Assembly (NCBI GenBank): GCA_040506775.1
Contig: JBEVWC010000027.1
Coordinates: forward strand, 62,001-126,000
DNA: 64,000 bases
From: Thiodiazotropha sp040506775
GTDB taxonomy: Bacteria > Pseudomonadota > Gammaproteobacteria > Chromatiales > Chromatiaceae
Direction of reading: 5' to 3'
Each line of letters opens with the position of its first letter. The first letter of the stretch is position 1. The notes beneath the pieces were generated by a model. The model saw only the letters and a program-made list of their open reading frames with translations. It did not search any database and was not told the origin of the DNA. Positions 30,821 to 39,437 of this stretch are shown piece after piece. Position numbers and translations under genes: made by a program.

Positions 30821-31630
30821 TTGGCCAGAATCATCGTCGTTACGTCCGGAAAGGGCGGTGTAGGCAAGACCACCACAGCCGCGGCATTGGCCATGGGTCT
30901 TGCGGAAAGAGGACTGCGCAGTGCGGTTATCGATTTTGATGTGGGGTTGCGCAACCTGGATCTGATCATGGGATGCGAGCGTCGCGTCGTTTACGATTTC
31001 GTTAATGTCATTCAGGGTGAGGCGAAACTGAATCAGGCGCTGATCAAGGATAAACGCAATGACAAGCTGTTTATCCTCCCCGCCTCCCAGACCCGGGACA
31101 AGGAGGCTCTGACCAAGGAGGGTGTGGGCAAGGTGCTGGAGGAAATGGCCGAAGACTTCGAGTACATCATCTGCGACTCTCCGGCAGGGATCGAGGTGGG
31201 GGCCACCATGGCCATGTATTACGCCGATGACGCCTTTGTCGTGACCAATCCGGAAGTCTCCTCGGTACGCGACTCCGACCGCATGATCGGCATCCTGTCG
31301 AGCAAGTCCCGACGCGCTGAGCAGGGGCTCGAACCGATCCGTGAGTATCTGCTGTTGACCCGTTATGCCCCGGAGCGGGTCAAGCGGGGTGAGATGCTCA
31401 GTGTTGAGGACGTACAGGACATCCTCTCCCTCGACCTGATCGGGGTGATTCCGGAATCCCAGGCGGTGCTCAATGCCTCCAACTCCGGGGTGCCGGTGAT
31501 CATGGACACCCAGAGCAGCGCCGGACAGGCCTACACCGACGTGGTGGCGCGCTACCTCGGAGAACCCCTTCCGCACCGTTTTCTCGATGTGGAGAAGAAA
31601 GGACTGTTCGGTCGGTTGTTCGGGGGTTGA
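30821..31630 (+). CDS. minD: MinD, septum-site ATPase
   Basis: Membrane-bound ATPase that oscillates with MinE and carries MinC. The start is TTG at 30821 (read as MARIIVVTSGKGGVGKTT), with CAGGAG seven bases upstream; no ATG fits the conserved N-terminus. The deviant Walker A GKGGVGKTT is at residues 10-18, and the C-terminal amphipathic membrane helix KKGLFGRLFGG is intact. 269 residues. The TGA lies two bases before the minE ATG. Confidence 0.97.
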   Translation: MARIIVVTSGKGGVGKTTTAAALAMGLAERGLRSAVIDFDVGLRNLDLIMGCERRVVYDFVNVIQGEAKLNQALIKDKRNDKLFILPASQTRDKEALTKEGVGKVLEEMAEDFEYIICDSPAGIEVGATMAMYYADDAFVVTNPEVSSVRDSDRMIGILSSKSRRAEQGLEPIREYLLLTRYAPERVKRGEMLSVEDVQDILSLDLIGVIPESQAVLNASNSGVPVIMDTQSSAGQAYTDVVARYLGEPLPHRFLDVEKKGLFGRLFGG

Positions 31631-31632
31631 AC

Positions 31633-31905
31633 ATGATGGGTCTGCTGGATTACTTCAAACAGAAAAAACCCGCCGGATCCGCCTCACTGGCCCGGGAGCG
31701 ACTGCAGATCCTGGTGGCCCATGACCGGATCGGCCAGGACGCCCCCTCCTACCTGCCCCAGTTGCAGCGGGACATCCTCAAGGTGCTGCGTAAATATGTC
31801 AGCGTTGATGCGGGGGCGGTCAATGTCAATGTGGAGCACGACGACGAACGTGAAATACTGGAGTTGAACATTGTGTTGCCGGAGAGCCGTAGAGGTACGG
31901 GTTAA
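31633..31905 (+). CDS. minE: MinE, topological specificity factor
   Basis: MinE stimulates MinD ATPase and drives pole-to-pole oscillation. The ATG at 31633 gives MMGLLDYFKQKK; the next codon (31636) is also ATG and equally good, while the TTG at 31627 overlaps the minD stop and is less likely. The conserved anti-MinCD helix LARERLQILVAHDR is present. About 90 residues, standard. Last gene of minCDE; a family B repeat pair follows. Confidence 0.96.
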   Translation: MMGLLDYFKQKKPAGSASLARERLQILVAHDRIGQDAPSYLPQLQRDILKVLRKYVSVDAGAVNVNVEHDDEREILELNIVLPESRRGTG

Positions 31906-31937
31906 ACGGCATCGTTCTGTCGTTCACCCAGGACAAT

Positions 31938-32140
31938 GTAGCCGGATGCAGCGCAGTGGAATCCGGGGGTCGGTGCCACTGCCTTCCCGGGTTACGCTTT
32001 GCTTCACCCGGGCTACGGGTCGCAGCCATTTGCCTTAGGTGAAATATCCTGACTCATGTAGCCCGGATGCAGCACAGCGGAATCCGGGTCGGTCGGTGCC
32101 ACCGCCTTTCCCGGGTTACGCTTTGCTACACCCGGGCTAC
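31938..32140. repeat. Family B palindromic repeats, copies 2 and 3 (spaced 120 bp)
   Basis: Two units starting at 31938 and 32058, each with GTAGCC(C)GGATGCAGC at the left and ACCCGGGCTAC at the right. The linker GGTCGCAGCCATTTGCCTTA resembles the linker of the 35 kb array, so these are shortened copies of the same 129-bp unit. They sit between minE and the convergent gene at 32150. Confidence 0.85.
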
Positions 32141-32149
32141 GGGTCGCAA

Positions 32150-32830
32150 TTAGTCCTGATCGCGACTGCGACGCAACCCGCTGTAGCCTCCTAATCCCAG
32201 CAACCCGGTTAAAAACAGCCAGGCGGCAGCGGGGAGTGGCACCGGACTCACCGATCCCAGGGTTATCGAGTAGTAGTTTTCCCGGGTGCTGGTCCATGAA
32301 ATCGAGGTGTAGAGTCCCTCGAACATGACCACCCCGTTGCCTTCCTGTCCTGACACCGTATTGCCCGTAACCCAGATCGACGACGAACCTCTGTAGTTGC
32401 CGTTGGGACCACCGACCAGGAACGTGGGTGTTTCTTCGAACACAAAATCCACGATGTAGTTGGGATTTCCCACACTCCAGAATGCGATCAGCGGATTCTC
32501 CACCGGGGAGGAAAAGGTAAGGGTTGAGCCTGCCGAATAGTTCATTGACAACCGATCACCCACTTCATCGGGCGACACATCGATCTGTCCACCGGTGTAG
32601 GTCGTGGAAGGATTCCACACATTCGCGGATCCGTTGAGGGTGGTGTACGGAGTCGGTATCAGTGGCCCGCTGTAATTTACCGATACGCCGTTCAATGTGC
32701 CCACCGCGGAACCGTCCAAACCGGCACTTCCAGACTCCCAATCGGCCCAGAAGGTTGCGCCCTGTACCCCGGAAGCGCAGATCGCCAGCGCGGGGATCAG
32801 GAGACTTTGAATGACTCGAATCGTTTTCAT
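32150..32830 (-). CDS. Exported protein with VPLPAA-type (PEP-CTERM-like) sorting tail
   Basis: 226 residues from the ATG at 32830 (MKTIRVIQSLL), with a signal peptide ending near ASGVQGA. The body is beta-rich with many Ser/Thr/Asn residues (TTYTGGQIDVSPDEVGDRLS) and no known enzyme motif. The C-terminus VPLPAAAWLFLTGLLGLGGY followed by RRSRD is the PEP-CTERM variant: motif, hydrophobic helix, basic cluster. This tail is used by exosortase to release proteins to the surface or biofilm matrix, so an exosortase gene is expected elsewhere in the genome. Function otherwise unknown. Confidence 0.8.
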   Translation of the reverse strand: MKTIRVIQSLLIPALAICASGVQGATFWADWESGSAGLDGSAVGTLNGVSVNYSGPLIPTPYTTLNGSANVWNPSTTYTGGQIDVSPDEVGDRLSMNYSAGSTLTFSSPVENPLIAFWSVGNPNYIVDFVFEETPTFLVGGPNGNYRGSSSIWVTGNTVSGQEGNGVVMFEGLYTSISWTSTRENYYSITLGSVSPVPLPAAAWLFLTGLLGLGGYSGLRRSRDQD

Positions 32831-32881
32831 GGCATGTTCCCTCATATCCAGTGACATATTCAAATGCCGGGTGATAAACAA

Positions 32882-33811
32882 CTATTGCGTCTTGTGGACA
32901 CTGCCCACCGCATCCAGCTCGCCTTTCTCATCACCGTTGCCATCGAAATACCAACGGTAGACCAGCTCAGTCTGCGACTGGTCCGTCAACTCCACGAAAC
33001 CCTGGTCGTAGCAGATGTCGTTACCGAAGGTGATGGTCTCCCGAAACAGCAACTGGGCATCGGTTTCCTCCAGCAGGGTGAGATACCCGCCACACTCCAG
33101 GGAGGGATATTCGATTAACTGCTCCTCCTCCCGCAAGGTGATGCGTATGGTCCAGGAAACACCCGGCTGTTGACCTTCACCTTCCCAGACACCCAGCTTA
33201 CCCGCCAGGCCACCCCCGATCGGCGGATCGGTCTGTCCCGCCAGCTGGTCAAGCGTATTCTGCAGATGCGCAATCGCCTGTTCGGCGCTGATCAGCGTGG
33301 TGCAGGTGGAATTCTGCTGTCCCCCATTGGCCACCAGATTGGCCACTTTGGTATCGAAATCCGGATCCTCGAAATCGAGGGACATGCCCGTCGCGGCCAA
33401 CAGCGCCTCACCGCTGATGGTGATGCCATTGTCCGCATTGCAATCCTCATCCAGGGATTGCAGCAGTCTCGCCATATTAACCACACCGGTGTGGTTGATG
33501 TCCTCGACCCCTGCCAGTTCCAAGGGGGTCAGAATCTGTGCCGCGGTGACCGCGGGAAAGGAAAGATCCCCCAGGCCGAAGACCACGGTTTCTCCGGCCA
33601 GATAGGTGAACTCTCCGTTGGCCCCTGTGACACCGCTACGGCTGGCGGTGCGGTAACTCAACCCCGCGCAGGCGCTGTCGAGAAACCGACCGGTCAGGAC
33701 CTGCTCGTCCGATGCATCACTGGAACCCCCCGAACCGCCGCCACACCCCATCAGCAGCAACAACCCCAGACAACCGAACTCCTTCAACCCGACCTGATGA
33801 TTCGTCCCCAT
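32882..33811 (-). CDS. Surface lipoprotein of unknown function
   Basis: Starting at the ATG at 33811 (MGTNHQVGLKEFG; AAGGGG and AGGAT upstream) the protein has a clear lipobox LLMGC followed by a Gly/Ser linker. The next segment, LTGRFLDSACAGLSYRTASR then SGVTGANGEFTYLAGETVVF, is a carboxypeptidase-regulatory-like module common at the start of proteobacterial surface lipoproteins. Four or more further Cys may form disulfides. The C-terminal half (about 190-305) is beta-rich. About 309 residues. An upstream in-frame ATG at 33838 is less likely. It is preceded by a double palindrome at 33965-33992. Confidence 0.75.
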   Translation of the reverse strand: MGTNHQVGLKEFGCLGLLLLMGCGGGSGGSSDASDEQVLTGRFLDSACAGLSYRTASRSGVTGANGEFTYLAGETVVFGLGDLSFPAVTAAQILTPLELAGVEDINHTGVVNMARLLQSLDEDCNADNGITISGEALLAATGMSLDFEDPDFDTKVANLVANGGQQNSTCTTLISAEQAIAHLQNTLDQLAGQTDPPIGGGLAGKLGVWEGEGQQPGVSWTIRITLREEEQLIEYPSLECGGYLTLLEETDAQLLFRETITFGNDICYDQGFVELTDQSQTELVYRWYFDGNGDEKGELDAVGSVHKTQ

Positions 33812-33964
33812 AATCCTATTCCCCTTGCTTTCCATCAAAACTCTTCGGATACCATCCCCATGATCGGTACCCCTGCCGAAGCGCTTTCCCCGAATCCTGT
33901 CACCCGCGTCCCATGGCCCCGGTTTAGATTCGCTTATGTTATTTTCTGGCGATCAATTTTTGAC

Positions 33965-33992
33965 CTACGTGTTCACGTAGAGAACCGGTTCT
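33965..33992. promoter_or_regulatory. Two adjacent perfect palindromes next to luxR
   Basis: CTACGTG-TT-CACGTAG (33965-33980) directly followed by AGAACCGGTTCT (33981-33992). They lie between the luxR stop (33999) and the lipoprotein gene transcribed from 33811. The first has the CTA-N10-TAG form close to the CTG-N10-CAG core of lux boxes. They may be operators or part of a 3' hairpin of luxR; there is no T-run. Confidence 0.45.
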
Positions 33993-33998
33993 AACCGC

Positions 33999-34748
33999 TC
34001 AAAAACCCGTCTCCAGGGCAATCACGCCCCATGCGGTCGCAAAGTGAACCGCGGCAGTGATACTTCGGGTATTGAATTTCTCGAGCAGCCGACGGGTGTG
34101 AAAATCGACCGTGTGGTAGGAGATCCGCAAGCGATCGGACACATCCGCCTTGGTCAGTCCCAGCGCCAGAAGTTTCAAAATCTCGGCCTCCCTGGGTGAC
34201 AGACTGAGGGCTTCCCGGGGGGGCTCGGACTGTTCGAACAGTCGCCAGAAGGCGGCGTAGAATTGCATCGAGAGGTTATGGATCTGCCACAGGCTCAAGC
34301 TGTCCTGGGCCGGTTTTCTCGAGGAACTGGCCAGACCGACGCCTGCCGTGGCGCCATCGGGTCCGCGTAAAGGGACCCCCAAACCATGATGCAGATCGAC
34401 CTCGCCCGCCTCCCGAAACAGGCGCTTCTGACGCGGGCTCAGAGTCAGCGTATCCTGCAGCTGCCGCCAGCTGAACGGAGCAATTCGTTTGCACACCTCG
34501 ATCCGTACCGGATCGATCCGGTCATAGCCTTGCGACAGGTAGTGGGAGACCCAGGCATCGGGATAACTGCTGAGAACCCCGTGTTGAGCCTTGAGATGCA
34601 GCCGGGGGTGGTCGGAGATCAGCGCCAGCAGAACCCGGTCGTAACCGAAACATTCAACCGCCGCCTGGTAGCAATGAAAGAGCTGATCGACATGCCTGGC
34701 CTGGTGCATGCCTTCAATGGCATCTTCTAGATTCATCCTTGCCTTCAC
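33999..34748 (-). CDS. LuxR-family regulator with acyl-homoserine-lactone domain (LuxR solo)
   Basis: 249 residues: N-terminal autoinducer domain (about 15-165) and C-terminal LuxR helix-turn-helix (LSPREAEILKLLALGLTKAD, then RLRISYHTVDFH). The six residues that line the signal pocket and domain core in TraR (Trp57, Tyr61, Asp70, Pro71, Trp85, Gly113) are found with identical spacing as Trp66, Tyr70, Asp79, Pro80, Trp94 and Gly122, so binding of an acyl-homoserine lactone is likely. No luxI-type synthase is in the window, making this a solo that could sense foreign or distant signals. Target genes are unknown; the adjacent palindromes are candidates. Confidence 0.92.
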   Translation of the reverse strand: MKARMNLEDAIEGMHQARHVDQLFHCYQAAVECFGYDRVLLALISDHPRLHLKAQHGVLSSYPDAWVSHYLSQGYDRIDPVRIEVCKRIAPFSWRQLQDTLTLSPRQKRLFREAGEVDLHHGLGVPLRGPDGATAGVGLASSSRKPAQDSLSLWQIHNLSMQFYAAFWRLFEQSEPPREALSLSPREAEILKLLALGLTKADVSDRLRISYHTVDFHTRRLLEKFNTRSITAAVHFATAWGVIALETGF

Positions 34749-35465
34749 CCCGTGAATCCAGGTTCCACTCGCTCGGGGTTTTACACGGACCGCCGAGGTT
34801 CTACCCGAATCTTCCAGCCGGTCGTTTGAAAGTATGTCCTGCTTTCTGATTATTATTGAATTTTTTCACGTCCTGGGACGGTTACAAACCCTCTCCAGTC
34901 CCGCGGATGTCAGCCTGGGTCTCTGCCCGGGTGGACCATTGGGGGAAAACTATACCGAATCTGTCCGCTGGATGCACCCGGGGCTGGATGTCCTGTTTTC
35001 CACGGGTCGGTCGGTGCCACCGCCCTTCCCGGGTTACGCTTTGCTTCACCCGGGCTACGGTTCTACGGATCGCAACCCTTTGACTTGGGTGAAATGTCCT
35101 GGCTCATGTAGCCCGGATGCAGCGCAGCGGAATCCGGGGAGCGGTGCCACTGCCTTCCCGGGTTACGCTTTGCTTCACCCGGGCTACGGTTCTACGGATC
35201 GCAACCCTTTGCCTTGGGTGAAGTGTTCTGACTCATGTAGCCCGGATGCAGCGCAGTGGAATCCGGGGATCGGTGCCACTGCCTTCCCGGGTTACGCTTT
35301 GCTTCACCCGGGCTACGGTTCTACGGATCGTAACCCGTTGCCTTGGGTGAAATGTCCTGGCTCATGTAGCCCGGATGCAGCGCAGCGGAATCCGGGGATC
35401 GGTGCCACTGCCTTCCCGGGTTACGCTTTGCTTCACCCGGGCTACGGGTGTTCTCCTGTTGGAAC
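34749..35465. other. Intergenic region filled by the family B tandem array
   Basis: The left 250 bp (luxR promoter side) show no repeat or gene; the rest is the array at 35003-35445. The long plus-strand open frame that crosses this region is a translation of the repeats running into the antisense of pyruvate carboxylase. Confidence 0.7.
35003..35445. repeat. Tandem array of a 129-bp family B unit
   Basis: Left arms GTAGCCCGGATGCAGCGCAG start at 35108, 35237 and 35366, exactly 129 bp apart, with a further right half-unit at the left end (about 35003-35057). Each unit contains a palindrome ending ACCCGGGCTAC and a conserved linker TTCTACGGATCG(C/T)AACCC...TTGGGTGAA(A/G)TGT. Units are nearly identical, implying recent duplication. 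Confidence 0.9.
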
Positions 35466-38400
35466 TCAGCGGAAGCGCAACAGCAGATCCTTGGCCTCTA
35501 CGGTGGTGTCGGGTTCGATCTCGATGCTCTTGACCACACCGGCCATGGAGGCGTTGACCGTGGTGAACATCTTCATCGCCTCCAGGGTGAACAGGGGATC
35601 ACCCTTGTTCACCGAGTCGCCGACGCTCACCGAGATCTGGGTCACCTTGCCCGGGATCGGCGCGCCCACCTGGCGCGGATCGTCGGGGCTGGCCTTGGGC
35701 CGCGAGGTGCTGTCCACCACCAGGCTCTTGTCCTGGATGATGATATTGCGGGCATCGCCATTGAGTTCAAAGATCACCGTGCGTTTGCCGTGCTTGTCCG
35801 CCTCGCCCAGGTGCAGCAGCTTGATGAACAGGGTCTTGCCCGCTTCGATCTCGACCGCAATCTCTTCATCGCAGCTCAGACCATAGAAAAACGCCGGGCT
35901 GGGCAGCACCGACAGATCGCCGTACTGTTCGCACACCTTGTCGTAATCGAGGAACACCTTCGGATACATCAGGTAACTGAGCACCTCATCGTCACTCGGT
36001 TCACGTCCGAGTTTCTCCACCAGTTCAAACTTCAGCGGCTGAAAATCCACCGCTTCCGCATGCAGCCCGGGACGATCGTCGATGGCCTTGCGCTCGCCCA
36101 GGACGATGCTTTGCAACTCCTTGGGCCAACCGCCCTTGGGCTGTCCCAGACCACCGGCCAGCATATCGATCACCGATTCGGGAAAGGGTACGGAACCGGG
36201 GGCCAGGTTGAGCACGTCCTGGGCCTTGATGCCACGGGTGACCAGGAAGATCGCCATGTCGCCCACCACCTTGGAACTGGGGGTGACCTTGACGATATCG
36301 CCGAACAGCTGGTTGACCTCCGCATAAGTACGCGCGACTTCCGGCCAGCGTGCCCCCAGGCCCATGGCGCTGGCCTGCTCCTTGAGGTTGGTGAACTGGC
36401 CGCCGGGCAGTTCATGCAGGTAGACCTCGGCGGTACCGTGGGGCGCACTGGTATCGAAGGGCTTGTAGAAGCTGCGCACGTGCTCCCAGTAGTGGGACAT
36501 CTCGTCCAGCGCCTCCCGGTTGATGCCGGGATCCCTGGCGGTGTGCTCCAGGGCGGCGATCATGGAATTCAGGTTCGGCTGGGAGGTCGAGCCGGAGAGT
36601 CCGGCGATCGCCCCGTCGACCACGTCCACGCCCGCATCCACGGCGCGCAGCACGGTGGCCGCGTTGATTCCCGAGGTGTCGTGGGTATGGTAGTGAATCG
36701 GGATGCCGATCTCGGACTTCAGGGCGCGGAACAGCACGTCGGCGGCATACGGGCGCAACAGACCCGCCATGTCCTTGATGGCGAGGATATGCGCGCCCCG
36801 CTGCTCAAGCTCCTTGGCCATGCTGATGTAGTACTGCAGATCGTACTTGTTGCGTTTCGGATCGAGGATGTTGCCGGTATAGCAGATCGCCGCCTCACAC
36901 ACCGCACGCCCGTCCTCGAGCACCGCCTCCATCGCCGGGAAAAGATTCTCGGCATAGTTCAGGCTGTCGAAGATACGGAAGATGTCCATGCCGTTTTCCA
37001 CCGCGCGGCGCACGAAACTGCCAACCACGTTGTCGGGATAGTTCGAGTAGCCCACCGCGTTGGCGCCGCGCAACAGCATCTGGAAACAGATGTTTGGGAT
37101 CCGTTCGCGCAACTGGATCAGACGCTCCCAGGGGTCTTCGTTGAGAAAACGCATCGCGGTGTCGAAGGTCGCGCCGCCCCACATCTCGAGGGAGAACAAG
37201 TTCGGCACCTTGTGCGCAATCACATCGGCGATGCGCAGCATGTCATCGCTGCGCATCCGGGTGGCGAGCAGGGACTGGTGCGCATCCCGCAGGGTGGTGT
37301 CGGTGAACAGGGCCTGGTCCTGGGTGAGGATCCAATCCGAGAAACCCTTGGGTCCCAGCTCCAGCAGCCGGTCACGGGTACCGGGCTGCAGGGGTGAGCG
37401 GTGATCATAGGCCGGCACCGGAGCCGGGGTGAAGATCGCATCCGGCTTCCAGCCCTTGGCGGTGGGGTTGCCGTTGACGATCACCTCGCCGAGATAGTTG
37501 AGCAGCTTGCTGGCGCGGTCCCGGCGGGGTTTGAAATCGAACAGCGCGGGGGTGGTGTCGATCAGCCGGGTAGTGGCCTGACCGGTACGAAAGGTCTCGT
37601 CCTGGATGACGTTCTCCAGGAACGGGATGTTCGTCTTCACACCCCGGATGCGGAATTCGTGCAACGCGCGCTGCATGCGCTCCAGGGCGTTTTCCCAGTT
37701 CGGTGAACGCACCGTGAGCTTTACCAGCAGGGAATCGTAATAGGGGGTGACCACCGCCCCGTTGGTGGCGATCGCCGCGTCCAGACGGATGCCGCAGCCC
37801 GCCGGGGAGCGGTAGGTAAGAATTCGCCCGATATCCGGTGCAAAACCGTTTTCCGGATCTTCGGTAGTGATCCGGCACTGCACCGCAAAGCCCTCCCTGG
37901 GGATCTGCTCCTGGGCCGGTATGCCGATCTCCGCATCATGCAGCGCCCGGCCCGAGGCGACCAGGATCTGTGAACGCACCAGGTCCAGGTTGGTGATCTC
38001 TTCGGTGACCGTGTGTTCCACCTGAATACGCGGGTTCATCTCGATGAAGAACCAGTCGCCGCTTTCCGCATCCACCAGGAACTCCACGGTGCCCGCGTTA
38101 TCGTAGCCAATCTCGCTGGCCAGTCGGACCGCCGCGTCGCACAGCGCCAGGCGGGTCGCTTCCGGCAGGTCCACGGAGGGTGCGATCTCTATGACCTTCT
38201 GGTGACGGCGCTGCACCGAGCAGTCGCGTTCATGAAGATGCACCACGTTACCGTGCCGGTCGCCCAGGATCTGCACCTCGATGTGCTTGGCCCGCTGGAT
38301 GAAGCGCTCCAGGAACACCGCGCCGTTGCCGAAGGCGTTCTTCGCCTCGTTGCGGGCCTCATCGAGCAGGCGGCCGAGATCCGCCGGCTCCCGCACCACC

Positions 38401-38921
38401 CGCATCCCCCGTCCGCCCCCTCCATGGGCCGCCTTGATGATCAGCGGGAAACCAATTTGGTCGGCGATGCTCACCGCGGTCTCCCGGTCCTCGATCGCCT
38501 CCTCGGTACCCGGCAGGGTGGGCACCTGGGCCCGCTGCGCGAGTTCCCGGGCCGCGGTCTTGTCGCCCATCTGCGCCAGCAGGTCCGCGCGGGGACCGAT
38601 AAAGGTGATGCCGTTGTCCGCGCAGGCCTGGGCGAATTCCGGGTTCTCGGAGAGAAAACCATAACCGGGATGGATCGCATCGACCCCCTTGTCCAGGGCG
38701 ATATCGATAATCCCCTGTATGTCCAGGTAGGCGCCGACCGGACCCTTTGCCGGGTTCAGTTTGTAGGCCTCGTCGGCCTTGGAGCGATGGATCGACAGGC
38801 GGTCTTCCTCCGCATAGATCGCCACGGTTCGAATTCCGAGTTCATTCGCGGCGCGGAAGATTCGAATTGCGATCTCACTGCGGTTGGCAACCAGCAGCTT
38901 CTTGAAAGGCTTGATGGACAT
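35466..38921 (-). CDS. pyc: Pyruvate carboxylase, single chain
   Basis: Biotin enzyme that carboxylates pyruvate to oxaloacetate. From the ATG at 38921 (GGAG seven bases upstream; the frame reaches 38954) there are 1151 residues. Order of domains: biotin carboxylase about 5-455 (KLLVANRSEIAIRIFRAA, AHGGGGRGMR), carboxyltransferase about 530-800 (LFTDTTLRDAHQSLLATRMR), allosteric/tetramerisation region, and C-terminal biotin carrier with EAMKMFTTV. All expected modules are present. It stands alone, with no two-subunit pycA/B gene. It replenishes oxaloacetate, useful for autotrophic or mixotrophic growth. Confidence 0.96.
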   Translation of the reverse strand: MSIKPFKKLLVANRSEIAIRIFRAANELGIRTVAIYAEEDRLSIHRSKADEAYKLNPAKGPVGAYLDIQGIIDIALDKGVDAIHPGYGFLSENPEFAQACADNGITFIGPRADLLAQMGDKTAARELAQRAQVPTLPGTEEAIEDRETAVSIADQIGFPLIIKAAHGGGGRGMRVVREPADLGRLLDEARNEAKNAFGNGAVFLERFIQRAKHIEVQILGDRHGNVVHLHERDCSVQRRHQKVIEIAPSVDLPEATRLALCDAAVRLASEIGYDNAGTVEFLVDAESGDWFFIEMNPRIQVEHTVTEEITNLDLVRSQILVASGRALHDAEIGIPAQEQIPREGFAVQCRITTEDPENGFAPDIGRILTYRSPAGCGIRLDAAIATNGAVVTPYYDSLLVKLTVRSPNWENALERMQRALHEFRIRGVKTNIPFLENVIQDETFRTGQATTRLIDTTPALFDFKPRRDRASKLLNYLGEVIVNGNPTAKGWKPDAIFTPAPVPAYDHRSPLQPGTRDRLLELGPKGFSDWILTQDQALFTDTTLRDAHQSLLATRMRSDDMLRIADVIAHKVPNLFSLEMWGGATFDTAMRFLNEDPWERLIQLRERIPNICFQMLLRGANAVGYSNYPDNVVGSFVRRAVENGMDIFRIFDSLNYAENLFPAMEAVLEDGRAVCEAAICYTGNILDPKRNKYDLQYYISMAKELEQRGAHILAIKDMAGLLRPYAADVLFRALKSEIGIPIHYHTHDTSGINAATVLRAVDAGVDVVDGAIAGLSGSTSQPNLNSMIAALEHTARDPGINREALDEMSHYWEHVRSFYKPFDTSAPHGTAEVYLHELPGGQFTNLKEQASAMGLGARWPEVARTYAEVNQLFGDIVKVTPSSKVVGDMAIFLVTRGIKAQDVLNLAPGSVPFPESVIDMLAGGLGQPKGGWPKELQSIVLGERKAIDDRPGLHAEAVDFQPLKFELVEKLGREPSDDEVLSYLMYPKVFLDYDKVCEQYGDLSVLPSPAFFYGLSCDEEIAVEIEAGKTLFIKLLHLGEADKHGKRTVIFELNGDARNIIIQDKSLVVDSTSRPKASPDDPRQVGAPIPGKVTQISVSVGDSVNKGDPLFTLEAMKMFTTVNASMAGVVKSIEIEPDTTVEAKDLLLRFR

Positions 38922-39437
38922 GTGGGTCTCCGGTGTCATGCTGCATCGCAGCAATTGCCTGACTATAGCAGGCGTCTGGGGCGAACTCCAAGGTTTGGAA
39001 ATCGATTCAGGGCGTGTCCCAGCGAGCGCTGAATGGCCACGCTTCTCACATTGTCCTGCCAGTCCCGGGCGTACTGCGACCGATCACAGGCATCAACCCT
39101 CTATCGGGCGGTCGTTATGTGCCAAAGAGCGACACGGTCCGGGAATTGCGTCGACCCATGCCGAGGCTTGCAGGTTTGGATTTCAGGCTTTCTTCAGGTT
39201 GTTTTTTTCTTATGCCGCACAACAGTTTGCCAGACAACTGTCGCAACGGGCAACCGATGTTTCAGAAGCCCTGTCCGAGGGGCGAACAGCACCGTCTCGA
39301 GGCTTGCCCAAGGGACAAAGCGAATCACAGAGTGAGCCTGGCAGCCGACCCGAGACAGGCGAATGTTTGATCTGCCTGTCTAAATCCAATACCCTACCGG
39401 GACGCACAAACAGGAACGTGCCCAAAGGATCTGTATC
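38922..39437. other. Divergent region between pyc and the surface-protein gene
   Basis: 516 bp with promoters for both sides by position. Several overlapping short frames exist but none shows a domain or ribosome site worth a call. No repeat is seen. Confidence 0.5.

Noticed and set aside
33999..34748. LuxR-LuxI quorum pair
   Set aside because: No acyl-homoserine-lactone synthase gene was found on either side within the window.
35003..35445. CRISPR array
   Set aside because: Units are 129 bp tandem copies with conserved linkers rather than short repeats with unique spacers, and no cas gene is present.
34834..35886. 350-residue plus-strand open frame upstream of pyc
   Set aside because: It is a translation of the 129-bp tandem repeat (the peptide FPGYALLHPGYGSTDRNP recurs) running into the antisense of pyruvate carboxylase.
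35448..37397. 649-residue plus-strand open frame
   Set aside because: Antisense shadow of pyc; high GC codon use leaves the opposite strand open. The pyc product is unmistakable.
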